Shown here one piece after another: positions 46,801 to 61,989 of a stretch of 64,000 bases of DNA; within the stretch, counting starts at the first letter, position 1; each line of letters begins with the position of its first letter. Source of the DNA: Hippophae tibetana (taxonomy: Eukaryota; Streptophyta; Magnoliopsida; Rosales; Elaeagnaceae); assembly GCA_037013495.1 (NCBI GenBank), contig CM072803.1, forward strand, positions 53,085,627 to 53,149,626, read 5' to 3'. The notes beneath the pieces were generated by a model. That model was given only the letters and a program-made list of their open reading frames with translations. It did not search any database and was not told the origin of the DNA. Position numbers and translations under genes: made by a program.

Positions 46801-49800
46801 TCTTACTCATAAAATGGGTTTTGTAAACTACATTGTTAGGAGGAAAGACACAACCAAATTTAGTTTCAATACGGTGCATTCTAACACAACCAGAATAACT
46901 TTTAAATAAATTGAGAATATTGATTTCATAAATCAGTTAAAAATGAGAAATATTGATCTCTTATACGAAATAATGATCAAAATTTCAAACGTTTCATAGT
47001 TTTATATTTCAAGTCGTAATAAATTCCATGTAAATATATCATAATTATAATGATAAAAAATTTGGAGTATTTATTCACCCACAAATTATTTGTAAAATAG
47101 AAATGAAAAAATGTTTATGTTTTCTATTCCACTTATTTATTTTTCCCAATAATATATCATTATTTTGTTTCATTCGTAAGTCTTAATTCCCACCAAAATC
47201 AAATTAATTCAAAATATTTCTCCCTCTTCCCCAAGGGAAAAAGGTGATGGTTAGAGGTGGTTTTAGACATTATTTGGTAACTTTTTGGTACGTAGCATGA
47301 ACCATATCAATAGGGGATAAGCATAATATTGCCAATCTTATTTATTTGCTTCTTACTCATAAAATGGGTTTTGTAAACTAGATTCGTAGGAGGAAAAAGA
47401 AAACCAAATTTAATTTCAATACAGTGCATTCCAACAAAATGAAAATAACTTATAAACTAATTGAGAATATTGATGTCATGAAAGAGTTGAAAATGAGAAA
47501 TATTGTTCTCTTATGTGAAATAATGAACAAAATTTCAAACGTTTCATAGTTTTGAATTTCAAGTCTTAATAAATTCCATTTAAATATATTATAATTATAA
47601 TGGTAAAAAATTTGGAGTATTTATTCAGAAACAAATTATTTGTAAAATAGAAATGAGAAAATGTTTAAGTTTTCTTTTCCACTTATTTATTTTTCGCAAT
47701 ATTCTATCATTATTTTGTTTCCTTCTTAAATCTTAATTCCCACCAGAATCAAATTCATTCAAATGTTATTACCTCTTCTCCTAAGGGAAAAAGGTGATGG
47801 CTAGTGGTGGTTTTAGACATTATTTGGTAACTTCTTGGTACGTAGCATTAACCATATCCATAGGAGATAAGCATAATATTTCCAATCTTATTTATTTGCT
47901 TCTTACTCATAAAATGGGTTTTCTAAACTAGATTCTTAGGAGGAAAGAGATAACCAAATTTAATGTCAATACAGTGGATTCCAACACAACGAAAATAACT
48001 TATAAACTAATTGAGAATATTGATGTCATGAAAGAGTTAAAAATGAGAAATATTTTTCTCTTATGCGAAATAATGAACAAAATTTCAAACCTTTCATAGT
48101 TTTGAATTTCAAGTCGTAATAAATTCTATTTAAATATATCATAATTATAATGGTAAAAACTTTGCAGTATTTATTCAGCAACAAATTATTTGTAAAATAG
48201 AAAATAGAAAATGTTTAAATTTTCTTTTCCACTTATTTATTTTTCCCAATATTCTATCATTATTTTGTTTCATTCGTAAGTCTTAATTCCCACCAAAATC
48301 AAATTAATTCAAATATTTCTCCCTCTTCCCCAAGGAAAAACGAGATAGCTAGAGGTCGTTTTAGACATTATTTGGTAACTTCTTGGTAAGTAGCATGAAC
48401 CATATCCATAGGGGATAAGCATAATATTTCCAATCTTATTTATTTGCTTCTTACTCATAAAATGGGTTTTGTAAACTACATTCTTAGGAGGAAAGACACA
48501 ACCAAATTTAATTTCAATACGGTGCATTTTAACACAACCAGAATAACTTTTAAATAAATTGAGAATATTGATTTCATAAATCAGTTAAAAATGAGAAATA
48601 TTGATCTCTTATACGAAATAATGATCAAAATTTCAAACGTTTCATAGTTTTATATTTCAAGTCGTAATAAATTCCATGTAAATATATCATAATTATAATG
48701 ATAAAAAATTTGGAGTATTTATTCACCCACAAATTATTTGTAAAATAGAAATGAAAAAATGTTTAAGTTTTCTTTTCCACTTATTTATTTTTCCCAATAA
48801 TATATCATTATTTTGTTTCATTCGTAAGTCTTAATTCCCACCAAAATCAAATTAATTCAAAATATTTCTCCCTCTTCCCTAAGGGAAAAAGGTGATGGTT
48901 AGAGGTGGTTTTAGACATTATTTGGTAACTTTTTGGTACGTAGCATGAACCATATCAATAGGGGATAAGCATAATATTTCCAATCTTATTTATTTGCTTC
49001 TTACTCATAAAATGGGTTTTGTAAACTAGATTCGTATTAGGAAAAAGATAACCAAATTTAATTTCAATACAGTGCATTCCAACAAAATCAAAATAACTTA
49101 TAAACTAATTGAGAATATTGATGTCATGAAAGAGTTGAAAATGAGAAATATTGTTCTCTTATGTGAAATAATGAACAAAATTTCAAACGTTTCATAGTTT
49201 TGAATTTCAAGTCTTAATAAATTCCATTTAAATATATCATAATTATAATGGTAAAACATTTGGAGTATTTATTCAGAAACAAATTATTTGTAAAATAGAA
49301 ATGAGAAAATGTTTAAGTTTTCTTTTCCACTTATTTATTTTTCCCAATATTCTATCATTATTTTGTTTCCTTCTTAAGTCTTAATTCCCACCAGAATCAA
49401 ATTCATTCAAATGTTATTACCTCTTCTCCTAAGGGAAAAAGGTGATGGCTAGTGGTGGTTTTAGACATTATTTGGTAACTTCTTGGTACGTAGCATTAAC
49501 CATATCCATAGGAGATAAGCATAATATTTCCAATCTTATTTATTTGCTTCTTACTCATAAAATGGGTTTTCTAAACTAGATTCTTAGGAGGAAAGAGATA
49601 ACCAAATTTAATGTCAATACAGTGGATTCCAACACAACGAAAATAACTTATAAACTAATTGAGAATATTGATGTCATGAAAGAGTTAAAAATGAGAAATA
49701 TTTTTCTCTTATGCGAAATAATGAACAAAATTTCAAACCTTTCATAGTTTTGAATTTCAAGTCGTAATAAATTCTATTTAAATATATCATAATTATAATG

Positions 49801-52800
49801 GTAAAAACTTTGCAGTATTTATTCAGCAACAAATTATTTGTAAAATAGAAAATAGAAAATGTTTAAATTTTCTTTTCCACTTATTTATTTTTCCCAATAT
49901 TCTATCATTATTTTGTTTCATTCGTAAGTCTTAATTCCCACCAAAATCAAATTAATTCAAATATTTCTCCCTCTTCCCCAAGGAAAAACGAGATAGCTAG
50001 AGGTGGTTTTAGACATTATTTGGTAACTTCTTGGTAAGTAGCATGAACCATATCCATAGGGGATAAGCATAATATTTCCAATCTTATTTATTTGCTTCTT
50101 ACTCATAAAATGGGTTTTGTAAACTACATTGTTAGGAGGAAAGACACAACCAAATTTAATTTCAATACGGTGCATTCTAACACAACCAGAATAACTTTTT
50201 AATAAATTGAGAATATTGATTTCATAAATCAGTTAAAAATGAGAAATATTGATCTCTTATACGAAATAATGATCAAAATTTCAAACGTTTCATAGTTTTA
50301 TATTTCAAGTCGTAATAAATTCCATGTAAATATATCATAATTATAATGATAAAAAATTTGGAGTATTTATTCACCCACAAATTATTTGTAAAATAGAAAT
50401 GAAAAAATGTTTATGTTTTCTTTTCCACTTATTTATTTTTCCCAATAATATATCATTATTTTGTTTCATTCGTAAGTCTTAATTCCCACCAAAATCAAAT
50501 TAATTCAAAATATTTCTCCCTCTTCCCCAAGGGAAAAAGGTGATGGTTAGAGGTGGTTTTAGACATTATTTGGTAACTTTTTGGTACGTAGCATGAACCA
50601 TATCAATAGGGGATAAGCATAATATTGCCAATCTTATTTATTTGCTTCTTACTCATAAAATGGGTTTTGTAAACTAGATTCGTAGGAGGAAAAAGAAAAC
50701 CAAATTTAATTTCAATACAGTGCATTCCAACAAAATTAAAATAACTTATAAACTAATTGAGAATATTGATGTCATGAAAGAGTTGAAAATGAGAAATATT
50801 GTTCTCTTATGTGAAATAATGAACAAAATTTCAAACGTTTCATAGTTTTGAATTTCAAGTCTTAATAAATTCCATTTAAATATATTATAATTATAATGGT
50901 AAAAAATTTGGAGTATTTATTCAGAAACAAATTATTTGTAAAATAGAAATGAGAAAATGTTTAAGTTTTCTTTTCCACTTATTTATTTTTCGCAATATTC
51001 TATCATTATTTTGTTTCCTTCTTAAATCTTAATTCCCACCAGAATCAAATTCATTCAAATGTTATTACCTCTTCTCCTAAGGGAAAAAGGTGATGGCTAG
51101 TGGTGGTTTTAGACATTATTTGGTAACTTCTTGGTACGTAGCATTAACCATATCCATAGGAGATAAGCATAATATTTCCAATCTTATTTATTTGCTTCTT
51201 ACTCATAAAATGGGTTTTCTAAACTAGATTCTTAGGAGGAAAGAGATAACCAAATTTAATGTCAATACAGTGGATTCCAACACAACGAAAATAACTTATA
51301 AACTAATTGAGAATATTGATGTCATGAAAGAGTTAAAAATGAGAAATATTTTTCTCTTATGCGAAATAATGAACAAAATTTCAAACCTTTCATAGTTTTG
51401 AATTTCAAGTCGTAATAAATTCTATTTAAATATATCATAATTATAATGGTAAAAACTTTGCAGTATTTATTCAGCAACAAATTATTTGTAAAATAGAAAA
51501 TAGAAAATGTTTAAATTTTCTTTTCCACTTATTTATTTTTCCCAATATTCTATCATTATTTTGTTTCATTCGTAAGTCTTAATTCCCACCAAAATCAAAT
51601 TAATTCAAATATTTCTCCCTCTTCCCCAAGGAAAAACGAGATAGCTAGAGGTGGTTTTAGACATTATTTGGTAACTTCTTGGTAAGTAGCATGAACCATA
51701 TCCATAGGGGATAAGCATAATATTTCCAATCTTATTTATTTGCTTCTTACTCATAAAATGGGTTTTGTAAACTACATTCTTAGGAGGAAAGACACAACCA
51801 AATTTAATTTCAATACGGTGCATTCTAACACAACCAGAATAACTTTTAAATAAATTGAGAATATTGATTTCATAAATCAGTTAAAAATGAGAAATATTGA
51901 TCTCTTATATGAAATAATGATCAAAATTTCAAACGTTTCATAGTTTTATATTTCAAGTCGTAATAAATTCCATGTAAATATATCATAATTATAATGATAA
52001 AAAATTTGGAGTATTTATTCACCCACAAATTATTTGTAAAATAGAAATGAAAAAATGTTTAAGTTTTCTTTTCCACTTATTTATTTTTCCTAATAATATA
52101 TCATTATTTTGTTTCATTCGTAAGTCTTAATTCCCACCAAAATCAAATTAATTCAAAATATTTCTCCCTCTTCCCCAAGGGAAAAAGGTGATGGTTAGAG
52201 GTGGTTTTAGAAATTATTTGGTAACTTTCTGGTACGTAGCATGAACCATATCCATAGGGGATAAGCATAATATTTCCAATCTTATTTATTTGCTTCTTAC
52301 TCATAAAATGGGTTTTGTAAACTAGATTCGTAGGAGGAAAGAGATAAAGAAATTTAATTCAATATAATGCATTCCAACACAATGAAAATAACTTATAAAC
52401 TAATTGAGAATATTGATGTCATGAAAGAGTTAAAAATGAGAAATATTGTTCTCTTATGCGAAATAATGAACAAAATTTCAAACCTTTCATAGTTTTGAAT
52501 TTCAAGTCGTAATAAATTCCATTTAAATATATCATAATTATAATGGTAAAAACTTTGCAGTATTTATTCAGCAACAAATTATTTATAAAATAGAAAATAG
52601 AAAATGTTTAAATTTTCTTTTCCACTTATTTATTTTTCCCAATATTCTATCATTATTTTGTTTCATTCGTAAGTCTTAATTCCCACCAAAATCAAATTAA
52701 TTCAAATATTTCTCCCTCTTCCCCAAGGAAAAACGAGATAGCTAGAGGTGGTTTTAGACATTATTTGGTAACTTCTTGGTAAGTAGCATGAACCATATCC

Positions 52801-55800
52801 ATAGGGGATAAGCATAATATTTCCAATCTTATTTATTTGCTTCTTACTCATAAAATGGGTTTTGTAAACTACATTCTTAGGAGGAAAGACACAACCAAAT
52901 TTAATTTCAATACGGTGCATTTTAACACAACCAGAATAACTTTTAAATAAATTGAGAATATTGATTTCATAAATCAGTTAAAAATGAGAAATATTGATCT
53001 CTTATACGAAATAATGATCAAAATTTCAAACGTTTCATAGTTTTATATTTCAAGTCGTAATAAATTCCATGTAAATATATCATAATTATAATGATAAAAA
53101 ATTTGGAGTATTTATTCACCCACAAATTATTTGTAAAATAGAAATGAAAAAATGTTTAAGTTTTCTTTTCCACTTATTTATTTTTCCCAATAATATATCA
53201 TTATTTTGTTTCATTCGTAAGTCTTAATTCCCACCAAAATCAAATTAATTCAAAATATTTCTCCCTCTTCCCCAAAGGAAAAAAGGTGATGGTTAGAGGT
53301 GGTTTTAGACATTATTTGGTAACTTTTTGGTACGTAGCATGAACCATATCAATAGGGGATAAGCATAATATTTCCAATCTTATTTATTTGCTTCTTACTC
53401 ATAAAATGGGTTTTGTAAACTAGATTCGTATTAGGAAAAAGATAACCAAATTTAATTTCAATACAGTGCATTCCAACAAAATCAAAATAACTTATAAACT
53501 AATTGAGAATATTGATGTCATGAAAGAGTTGAAAATGAGAAATATTGTTCTCTTATGTGAAATAATGAACAAAATTTCAAACGTTTCATAGTTTTGAATT
53601 TCAAGTCTTAATAAATTCCATTTAAATATATCATAATTATAATGGTAAAAAATTTGGAGTATTTATTCAGAAACAAATTATTTGTAAAATAGAAATGAGA
53701 AAATGTTTAAGTTTTCTTTTCCACTTATTTATTTTTCGCAATATTCTATCATTATTTTGTTTCCTTCTTAAATCTTAATTCCCACCAGAATCAAATTCAT
53801 TCAAATGTTATTACCTCTTCTCCTAAGGGAAAAAGGTGATGGCTAGTGGTGGTTTTAGACATTATTTGGTAACTTCTTGGTACGTAGCATTAACCATATC
53901 CATAGGAGATAAGCATAATATTTCCAATCTTATTTATTTGCTTCTTACTCATAAAATGGGTTTTCTAAACTAGATTCTTAGGAGGAAAGAGATAACCAAA
54001 TTTAATGTCAATACAGTGGATTCCAACACAACGAAAATAACTTATAAACTAATTGAGAATATTGATGTCATGAAAGAGTTAAAAATGAGAAATATTTTTC
54101 TCTTATGCGAAATAATGAACAAAATTTCAAACCTTTCATAGTTTTGAATTTCAAGTCGTAATAAATTCTATTTAAATATATCATAATTATAATGGTAAAA
54201 ACTTTGCAGTATTTATTCAGCAACAAATTATTTGTAAAATAGAAAATAGAAAATGTTTAAATTTTCTTTTCCACTTATTTATTTTTCCCAATATTCTATC
54301 ATTATTTTGTTTCATTCGTAAGTCTTAATTCCCACCAAAATCAAATTAATTCAAATATTTCTCCCTCTTCCCCAAGGAAAAACGAGATAGCTAGAGGTGG
54401 TTTTAGACATTATTTGGTAACTTCTTGGTAAGTAGCATGAACCATATCCATAGGGGATAAGCATAATATTTCCAATCTTATTTATTTGCTTCTTACTCAT
54501 AAAATGGGTTTTGTAAACTACATTCTTAGGAGGAAAGACACAACCAAATTTAATTTCAATACGGTGCATTCTAACACAACCAGAATAACTTTTAAATAAA
54601 TTGAGAATATTGATTTCATAAATCAGTTAAAAATGAGAAATATTGATCTCTTATACGAAATAATGATCAAAATTTCAAACGTTTCATAGTTTTATATTTC
54701 AAGTCGTAATAAATTCCATGTAAATATATCATAATTATAATGATAAAAAATTTGGAGTATTTATTCACCCACAAATTATTTGTAAAATAGAAATGAAAAA
54801 ATGTTTATGTTTTCTTTTCCACTTATTTATTTTTCCCAATAATATATCATTATTTTGTTTCATTCGTAAGTCTTAATTCCCACCAAAATCAAATTAATTC
54901 AAAATATTTCTCCCTCTTCCCCAAGGGAAAAAGGTGATGGTTAGAGGTGGTTTTAGACATTATTTGGTAACTTTTTGGTACGTAGCATGAACCATATCAA
55001 TAGGGGATAAGCATAATATTGCCAATCTTATTTATTTGCTTCTTACTCATAAAATGGGTTTTGTAAACTAGATTCGTAGGAGGAAAAAGAAAACCAAATT
55101 TAATTTCAATACAGTGCATTCCAACAAAATGAAAATAACTTATAAACTAATTGAGAATATTGATGTCATGAAAGAGTTGAAAATGAGAAATATTGTTCTC
55201 TTATGTGAAATAATGAACAAAATTTCAAACGTTTCATAGTTTTGAATTTCAAGTCTTAATAAATTCCATTTAAATATATTATAATTATAATGGTAAAAAA
55301 TTTGGAGTATTTATTCAGAAACAAATTATTTGTAAAATAGAAATGAGAAAATGTTTAAGTTTTCTTTTCCACTTATTTATTTTTCGCAATATTCTATCAT
55401 TATTTTGTTTCCTTCTTAAATCTTAATTCCCACCAGAATCAAATTCATTCAAATGTTATTACCTCTTCTCCTAAGGGAAAAAGGTGATGGCTAGTGGTGG
55501 TTTTAGACATTATTTGGTAACTTCTTGGTACGTAGCATTAACCATATCCATAGGAGATAAGCATAATATTTCCAATCTTATTTATTTGCTTCTTACTCAT
55601 AAAATGGGTTTTCTAAACTAGATTCTTAGGAGGAAAGAGATAACCAAATTTAATGTCAATACAGTGGATTCCAACACAACGAAAATAACTTATAAACTAA
55701 TTGAGAATATTGATGTCATGAAAGAGTTAAAAATGAGAAATATTTTTCTCTTATGCGAAATAATGAACAAAATTTCAAACCTTTCATAGTTTTGAATTTC

Positions 55801-57900
55801 AAGTCGTAATAAATTCCATTTAAATATATCATAATTATAATGGTAAAAACTTTGCAGTATTTATTCAGCAACAAATTATTTGTACAATAGAAAATAGAAA
55901 ATGTTTAAATTTTCTTTTCCACTTATTTATTTTTCCCAATATTCTATCATTATTTTGTTTCATTCGTAAGTCTTAATTCCCACCAAAATCAAATTAATTC
56001 AAATATTTCTCCCTCTTCCCCAAGGAAAAACGAGATAGCTAGAGGTGGTTTTAGACATTATTTGGTAACTTCTTGGTAAGTAGCATGAACCATATCCATA
56101 GGGGATAAGCATAATATTTCCAATCTTATTTATTTGCTTCTTACTCATAAAATGGGTTTTGTAAACTACATTCTTAGGAGGAAAGACACAACCAAATTTA
56201 ATTTCAATACGGTGCATTCTAACACAACCAGAATAACTTTTAAATAAATTGAGAATATTGATTTCATAAATCAGTTAAAAATGAGAAATATTGATCTCTT
56301 ATATGAAATAATGATCAAAATTTCAAACGTTTCATAGTTTTATATTTCAAGTCGTAATAAATTCCATGTAAATATATCATAATTATAATGATAAAAAATT
56401 TGGAGTATTTATTCACCCACAAATTATTTGTAAAATAGAAATGAAAAAATGTTTAAGTTTTCTTTTCCACTTATTTATTTTTCCTAATAATATATCATTA
56501 TTTTGTTTCATTCGTAAGTCTTAATTCCCACCAAAATCAAATTAATTCAAAATATTTCTCCCTCTTCCCCAAGGGAAAAAGGTGATGGTTAGAGGTGGTT
56601 TTAGAAATTATTTGGTAACTTTCTGGTAAGTAGCATGAACCATATCCATAGGGGATAAGCATAATATTTCCAATCTTATTTATTTGCTTCTTACTCATAA
56701 AATGGGTTTTGTAAACTAGATTCGTAGGAGGAAAGAGATAAAGAAATTTAATTCAATATAGTGCATTCCAACACAATGAAAATAACTTATAAACTAATTG
56801 AGAATATTGATGTCATGAAAGAGGTGAAAATGAGAAATATTGTTCTCTTATGCGAAATAATTAACAAAATTTCAAACGTTTCATAGTTTTGAATTTCAAG
56901 TCTTAATAAATTCCATTTAAATATATCATAATTATAATGGTAAAATATTTGGAGTATTTATTCAGCAACAAATTATTTGTAAAATAGAAATGAGAAAATG
57001 TTTAAGTTTTCTTTTCCACTTATTTATTTTTCTCAATATTCTATCATTATTTTGTTTCCTTCTTAAGTCTTAATTCCCACCAGAATCAAATTCATTCAAA
57101 TGTTATTACCTCTTCTCCTAAGGGAAAAAGGTGATGGCTAGTGGTGGTTTTAGACATTATTTGGTAACTTCTTGGTACGTAGCATTAACCATATCCCTAG
57201 GAGATAAGCATAATATTTCCAATCTTATCTATTTGCTTCTTACTCATAAAATGGGTTTTCTAAACTAGATTCTTAGGAGGAAAGAGATAACCAAATTTAA
57301 TGTCAATACAGTGCATTCCAACACAACGAAAATAACTTATAAACTAATTGAGAATATTGATGTAATGAAAGAGTTAAAAATGAGAAATATTGTTCTCTTA
57401 TGCGAAATAATGAACAAAATTTCAAACGTTTCATAGTTTTGAATTTCAAGTCGTAATAAATTCCATTTAAATATATCATAATTATAATGGTAAAAACTTT
57501 GCAGTATTTATTCAGCAACAAATTATTTGTAAAATAGAAAATAGAAAATGTTTAAATTTTCTTTTACACTTATTTATTTTTCCCAATATTCTATCATTAT
57601 TTTGTTTCATTCGTAAGTCTTAATTCCCACCAAAATCAAATTAATTCAAATATTTCTCCCTCTTCCCCAAGGAAAAACGAGATAGCTAGAGGTGGTTTTA
57701 GACATTATTTGGTAACTTCTTGGTAAGTAGCATGAACCATATCCATAGGGGATAAGCATAATATTTCCAATCTTATTTATTTGCTTCTTACTCATAAAAT
57801 GGGTTTTGTAAACTACATTCTTAGGAGGAAAGACACAACCAAATTTAATTTCAATACGGTGCATTCTAACACAACCAGAATAACTTTTAAATAAATTGAG
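43900..57900. repeat. Trimer higher-order repeat array (1648 bp unit)
   Basis: Three monomer types follow in fixed order Y-Z-X: Y has GGTGATGGTTAGAGG and (mostly) ATATCAATAGGGG; Z has GGTGATGGCTAGTGG and GCATTAACC; X has AAAACGAGATAGCTAG and TTGGTAAGTAGC. X frames start at 45013, 46661, 48309, 49957, 51605, 52702, 54351, 55999 and 57646, at steps of 1647-1649 bp except one step of 1097. That gives eight full trimers and one dimer. Copies are nearly identical, indicating recent homogenisation. Confidence 0.88.
48309..56800. repeat. Eight-monomer duplication inside the trimer array (about 4394 bp)
   Basis: X-Y-Z-X-Y-Z-X-Y' from about 48.31 to 52.4 kb is repeated from about 52.70 to 56.8 kb. 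Private variants recur 4.39 kb apart: GCATTTTAACAC (48525, 52917), ATTCGTATTAGG (near 49030, 53425), TCTTATATGAAAT (51903, 56297), TTCCTAATAATA (52087, 56481), and AGAAATTATTTGG with GATAAAGAAATTT in Y' (near 52210 and 56605). Confidence 0.75.
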
Positions 57901-60900
57901 AATATTGATTTCATAAATCAGTTAAAAATGAGAAATATTGATCTCTTATACGAAATAATTATCAAAATTTCAAACTTTTCATAGATTTATATTTCAAGTC
58001 GTAATAAATTCCATGTAAATATATCATAATTATAATTATAAAAAATTTGGAGTATTTATTCACCCACAAATTATTTGTAAAATAGAAATGAGAAAATGTT
58101 TAAGTTTTCTTTCCCACTTATTTATTTTTCCCAATATTCTATTATTATTTTGTTTCCTTCTTAAGTCTTAATTCCCAACAAAATCAAATTAATTCAAATA
58201 TTTCTCCCTCTTCCCTAACGGAAAAAGGTGATGGTTAGAGGTGGTTTTAGACATTATTTGGTAACTTTCTCGTACATAGCATGAACCATATCCATAAGGG
58301 ATAAGCATAATATTTCCAATCTTATTTATTTGCTTCTTACTCATAAAATGGGTTTTGTAAACTAGATTCGTAAGAGGAAAGAGATAACCAAATTTAATTT
58401 CAATACAGTGCATTCCAACACAATGAAAATAACTTATAAACTAATTGAGAATATTGATGTCATGAAAGAGTTGAAAATGAGAAATATTATTCTCTTATGC
58501 GAAATAATGAACAAAATTTCAAAGGTTTCATAGTTTTGAATTTCAAGTCGTAATAAATTCCATTTAAATATATCATAATTATAATGGTAAAAAATTTGCA
58601 GTATTTATTCAGCAACAAATTATTTGTAAAATAGAAATGAGAAAATGTTTAAGTTTTCTTTTCCACTTATTTATTTTTCCCAATATTCTATCATTATTTT
58701 GTTTCATTTGTAAGTCTTAATTCCCACCAAAATCAAATTAATTCAAATATTTCTCCCTCTTCCCCAAGGGAAAAACGTGACTGCTAGAGGTGGTTTAGAC
58801 ATTATTTGGTAACTTCTTGGTACGTAGCATGAACCATATCCATATGGGATAAGCATAATATTTCCAATCTTATTTATTTGCTTCTTACTCATAAAATGGG
58901 TTTTGTAAATTAGATTCTTAGGAGGAAAGACACAACCAAATTTAATTTCAATACGGTGCATTCCAACACAATGAAAATAACTTATAAACTAATTGAGAAT
59001 ATTGATGTCATGAAAGAGTTGAAAATGAGAAATATTGTTCTCTTATGCGAAATAATGAACAAAATTTCAAAACGTTTCATAGTTTTGAATTTCAAGTCGT
59101 AATAAATTCCATTTAAATATATCATAATTATAATGGTAAAAAATTTGCAGTATTTATTCAGCAACAAATTATTTGTAAAATAGAAATGAGAAAATGTTTA
59201 AATTTTCTTTTCCACTTATTTATTTTTCTCAATATTCTATGATTATTTTGTTTCATTTGTAAGTCTTAATTCACACCAAAATCAAATTAATTCAAATATT
59301 TCTTCCTCTTCCCCAAGGAAAAACGTGATAGCTAGAGGTGGTGTTAGACATTATTTGGTAACTTCTTGGTTCGTAGCATGAACCATATCCATAGGGGATA
59401 AGCATAATATTTCCAATCTTATTTATTTGCTTCTTACTCATAAAATGGGTTTTGTAAACTAGATTCTTAGGAGGAAAGACACAACCAAATTTAATTTTAA
59501 TACGGTGCATTCTAACACAACCAGAATAAATTTTAAATAAATTGAGAATATTGATTTCATAAATGAGTTAAAAATGAGAAATATTTATCTCTTATACGAA
59601 ATAATGATCAAAATTTCAAACGTTTCATAGATTTATATTTCAAGTCGTAATAAATTCCATGTAAATATATCATAATTATAATAATAAAAAATTTGGGGTA
59701 TTTATTCACCCACAAATTATTTGTAAAATAGAAATGAGAAAATATTTAAGTTTTCTTTTCCACTTATTTATTTTTCCCAATATTCTATCATTATTTTGTT
59801 TCATTTGTAAGTCTTAATTCCCACCAAAATCAAATTAATTCAAATAATTCTCCCTCTTCCCCAAGGGAAAAACGTGACTGCTAGAGGTGGTTTTAGACAT
59901 TATTTGGTAACTTCTTGGTACGTAGCATGAACCATATCCATAGGGGATAAGCATAATATTTCCAATCTTATTTATTTAATTCTTACTCATAAAATGGGTT
60001 TTGTAAACTAGATTCGTAGGCGGAAAGAGATAACCAAATTTAATTTCAATACAGTGCATTCCAACACTACAAAAATAACTTATAAACTAATTGAGAATAT
60101 TGATGTCATGAAATAGTTAAAAATGAGAAATATTGTTCTCTTATGCGAAATAATGAACAAAATTTCAAACGTTTCATAGTTTTGAATTTCAAGTCTTAAT
60201 AAATTCCATTTAAATATATCATAATTATAATGGTAAAAAATTTGCAGTATTTATTCAGCAACAAATTATTTGGAAAACAGAAATGAGAAAATGTTTAAGT
60301 TTTCTTTTCCACTTATTTATTTTTCCCAATATTTTATCATTATTTTGTTTCCTTCTTAAGTCTTAATTCCAACCAGAATAAAATTCATTCAAATTTTATT
60401 ACCTCTTCCCCCAAGGGAAAAAGGTGATGGCTAGTGGTGGTTTTAGACATTATTTGGTAACTTCTTGGTACGTAGCATTAACCATATCCATAGGAGATAA
60501 GCGTAATATTTCCAATCTTATCTATTTGCTTCTTAGTCATAAAATTGGTTTTCTAAACTAGATTCTTAGGAGGAAAGAGATAACCAAATTTAATTTCAAT
60601 ACAGTGCATTCCAACACAACGAAAGTAACTTATAAACTAATTGAGAATATTGATGTCATGAAAGAGTTAAAAATGAGAAATATTGTTCTCTTATGCGAAA
60701 TAATGAACAAAATTTCAAACGTTTCATAGTTTTGAATTTCAAGTCGTAATAAATTCTATTTAAATATATTATAAGTATAATGATAAAAAATTTGGAGTAT
60801 TTTTTCACCCACAAATTATTTGTAAAATAGAAATGAGAAAATGTTTAAGTTTTCTTTTCCACTTATTTATTTTTCCCAATATTCTATCATTATTTTGTTT

Positions 60901-61989
60901 CATTTGTAAGTCTTAATTCCCACCAAAATCAAATTAATTCAAATATTTCTCCCTCTTCCTCAAGGGAAAAACGTGACTGCTAGAGGTGGTTTTAGACATT
61001 ATTTGGTAACTTCTTGGTACGTAGCATGAACCATATCCATAGGGGATAAGCATAATATTTCCAATCTTATTTATTTGCTTCTTACTCATAAAATGGGTTT
61101 TGTAAACTACATTCTTAGAAGGAAAGACACAACCAAATTTAATTTCAAAACGGTGCATTCTAACACAACCAGAATAACTTTTAAATAAATTGAGAATATT
61201 GATGTCATAAATGAGTTAAAAATGAGAAATATTGATATCTTATAAGAAATAATGATCAAAATTTCAAACGTTTCATAGATTTATATTTCAAGTCGTAATA
61301 AATTCCATGTAAATATATCATAATTATAATGAAAAAAAATTTGGCGTATTTATTCACCCACAAATTATTTGTAAAATAGAAATGAGAAAATGTTTAAGTT
61401 TTCTTTTCCACTTATTTATTTTTCCCAACATTCTATCATTATTTTGTTTCATTTGTAAGTCTTAATTCCCACCAAAATCAAATTAATTCAAATATTTCTC
61501 CCTCTTCCCCAAGGAAAAACGTGATAGTTAGAGGTGGTTTCAGACATTATTTGGTAACTTCTTGGTACGTAGCATGAACCATATCCATAGGGGATAAGCA
61601 TAATATTTCCAATCTTATTTATTTGCTTCTTACTCATAAAATGGGTTTTGTAAACTAGATTCTTAGGAGGAAAGACACAACCAAATTTTATTTCAATACG
61701 GTGCAATCTAACACAACCAGAATAACTTTTAAATAAATTGAGAATATTGATTTCATAAATGAGTTAAAAATGAGAAATATTGATCTCTTATACGAAATAA
61801 TGATCAAAATTTCAAACGTTTCATAGATTTATATTTCAAGTCGTAAAAAATTCCATGTAAATATATCATAATTATAATGATAAAAAATTTGGAGTATTTA
61901 TTCACCCACAAATTATTTGTAAAATAGAAATGAGAAAACGTTTAAGTTTTCTTTTCCACTTATTTATTTTTCCCAATATTCTATCATTA

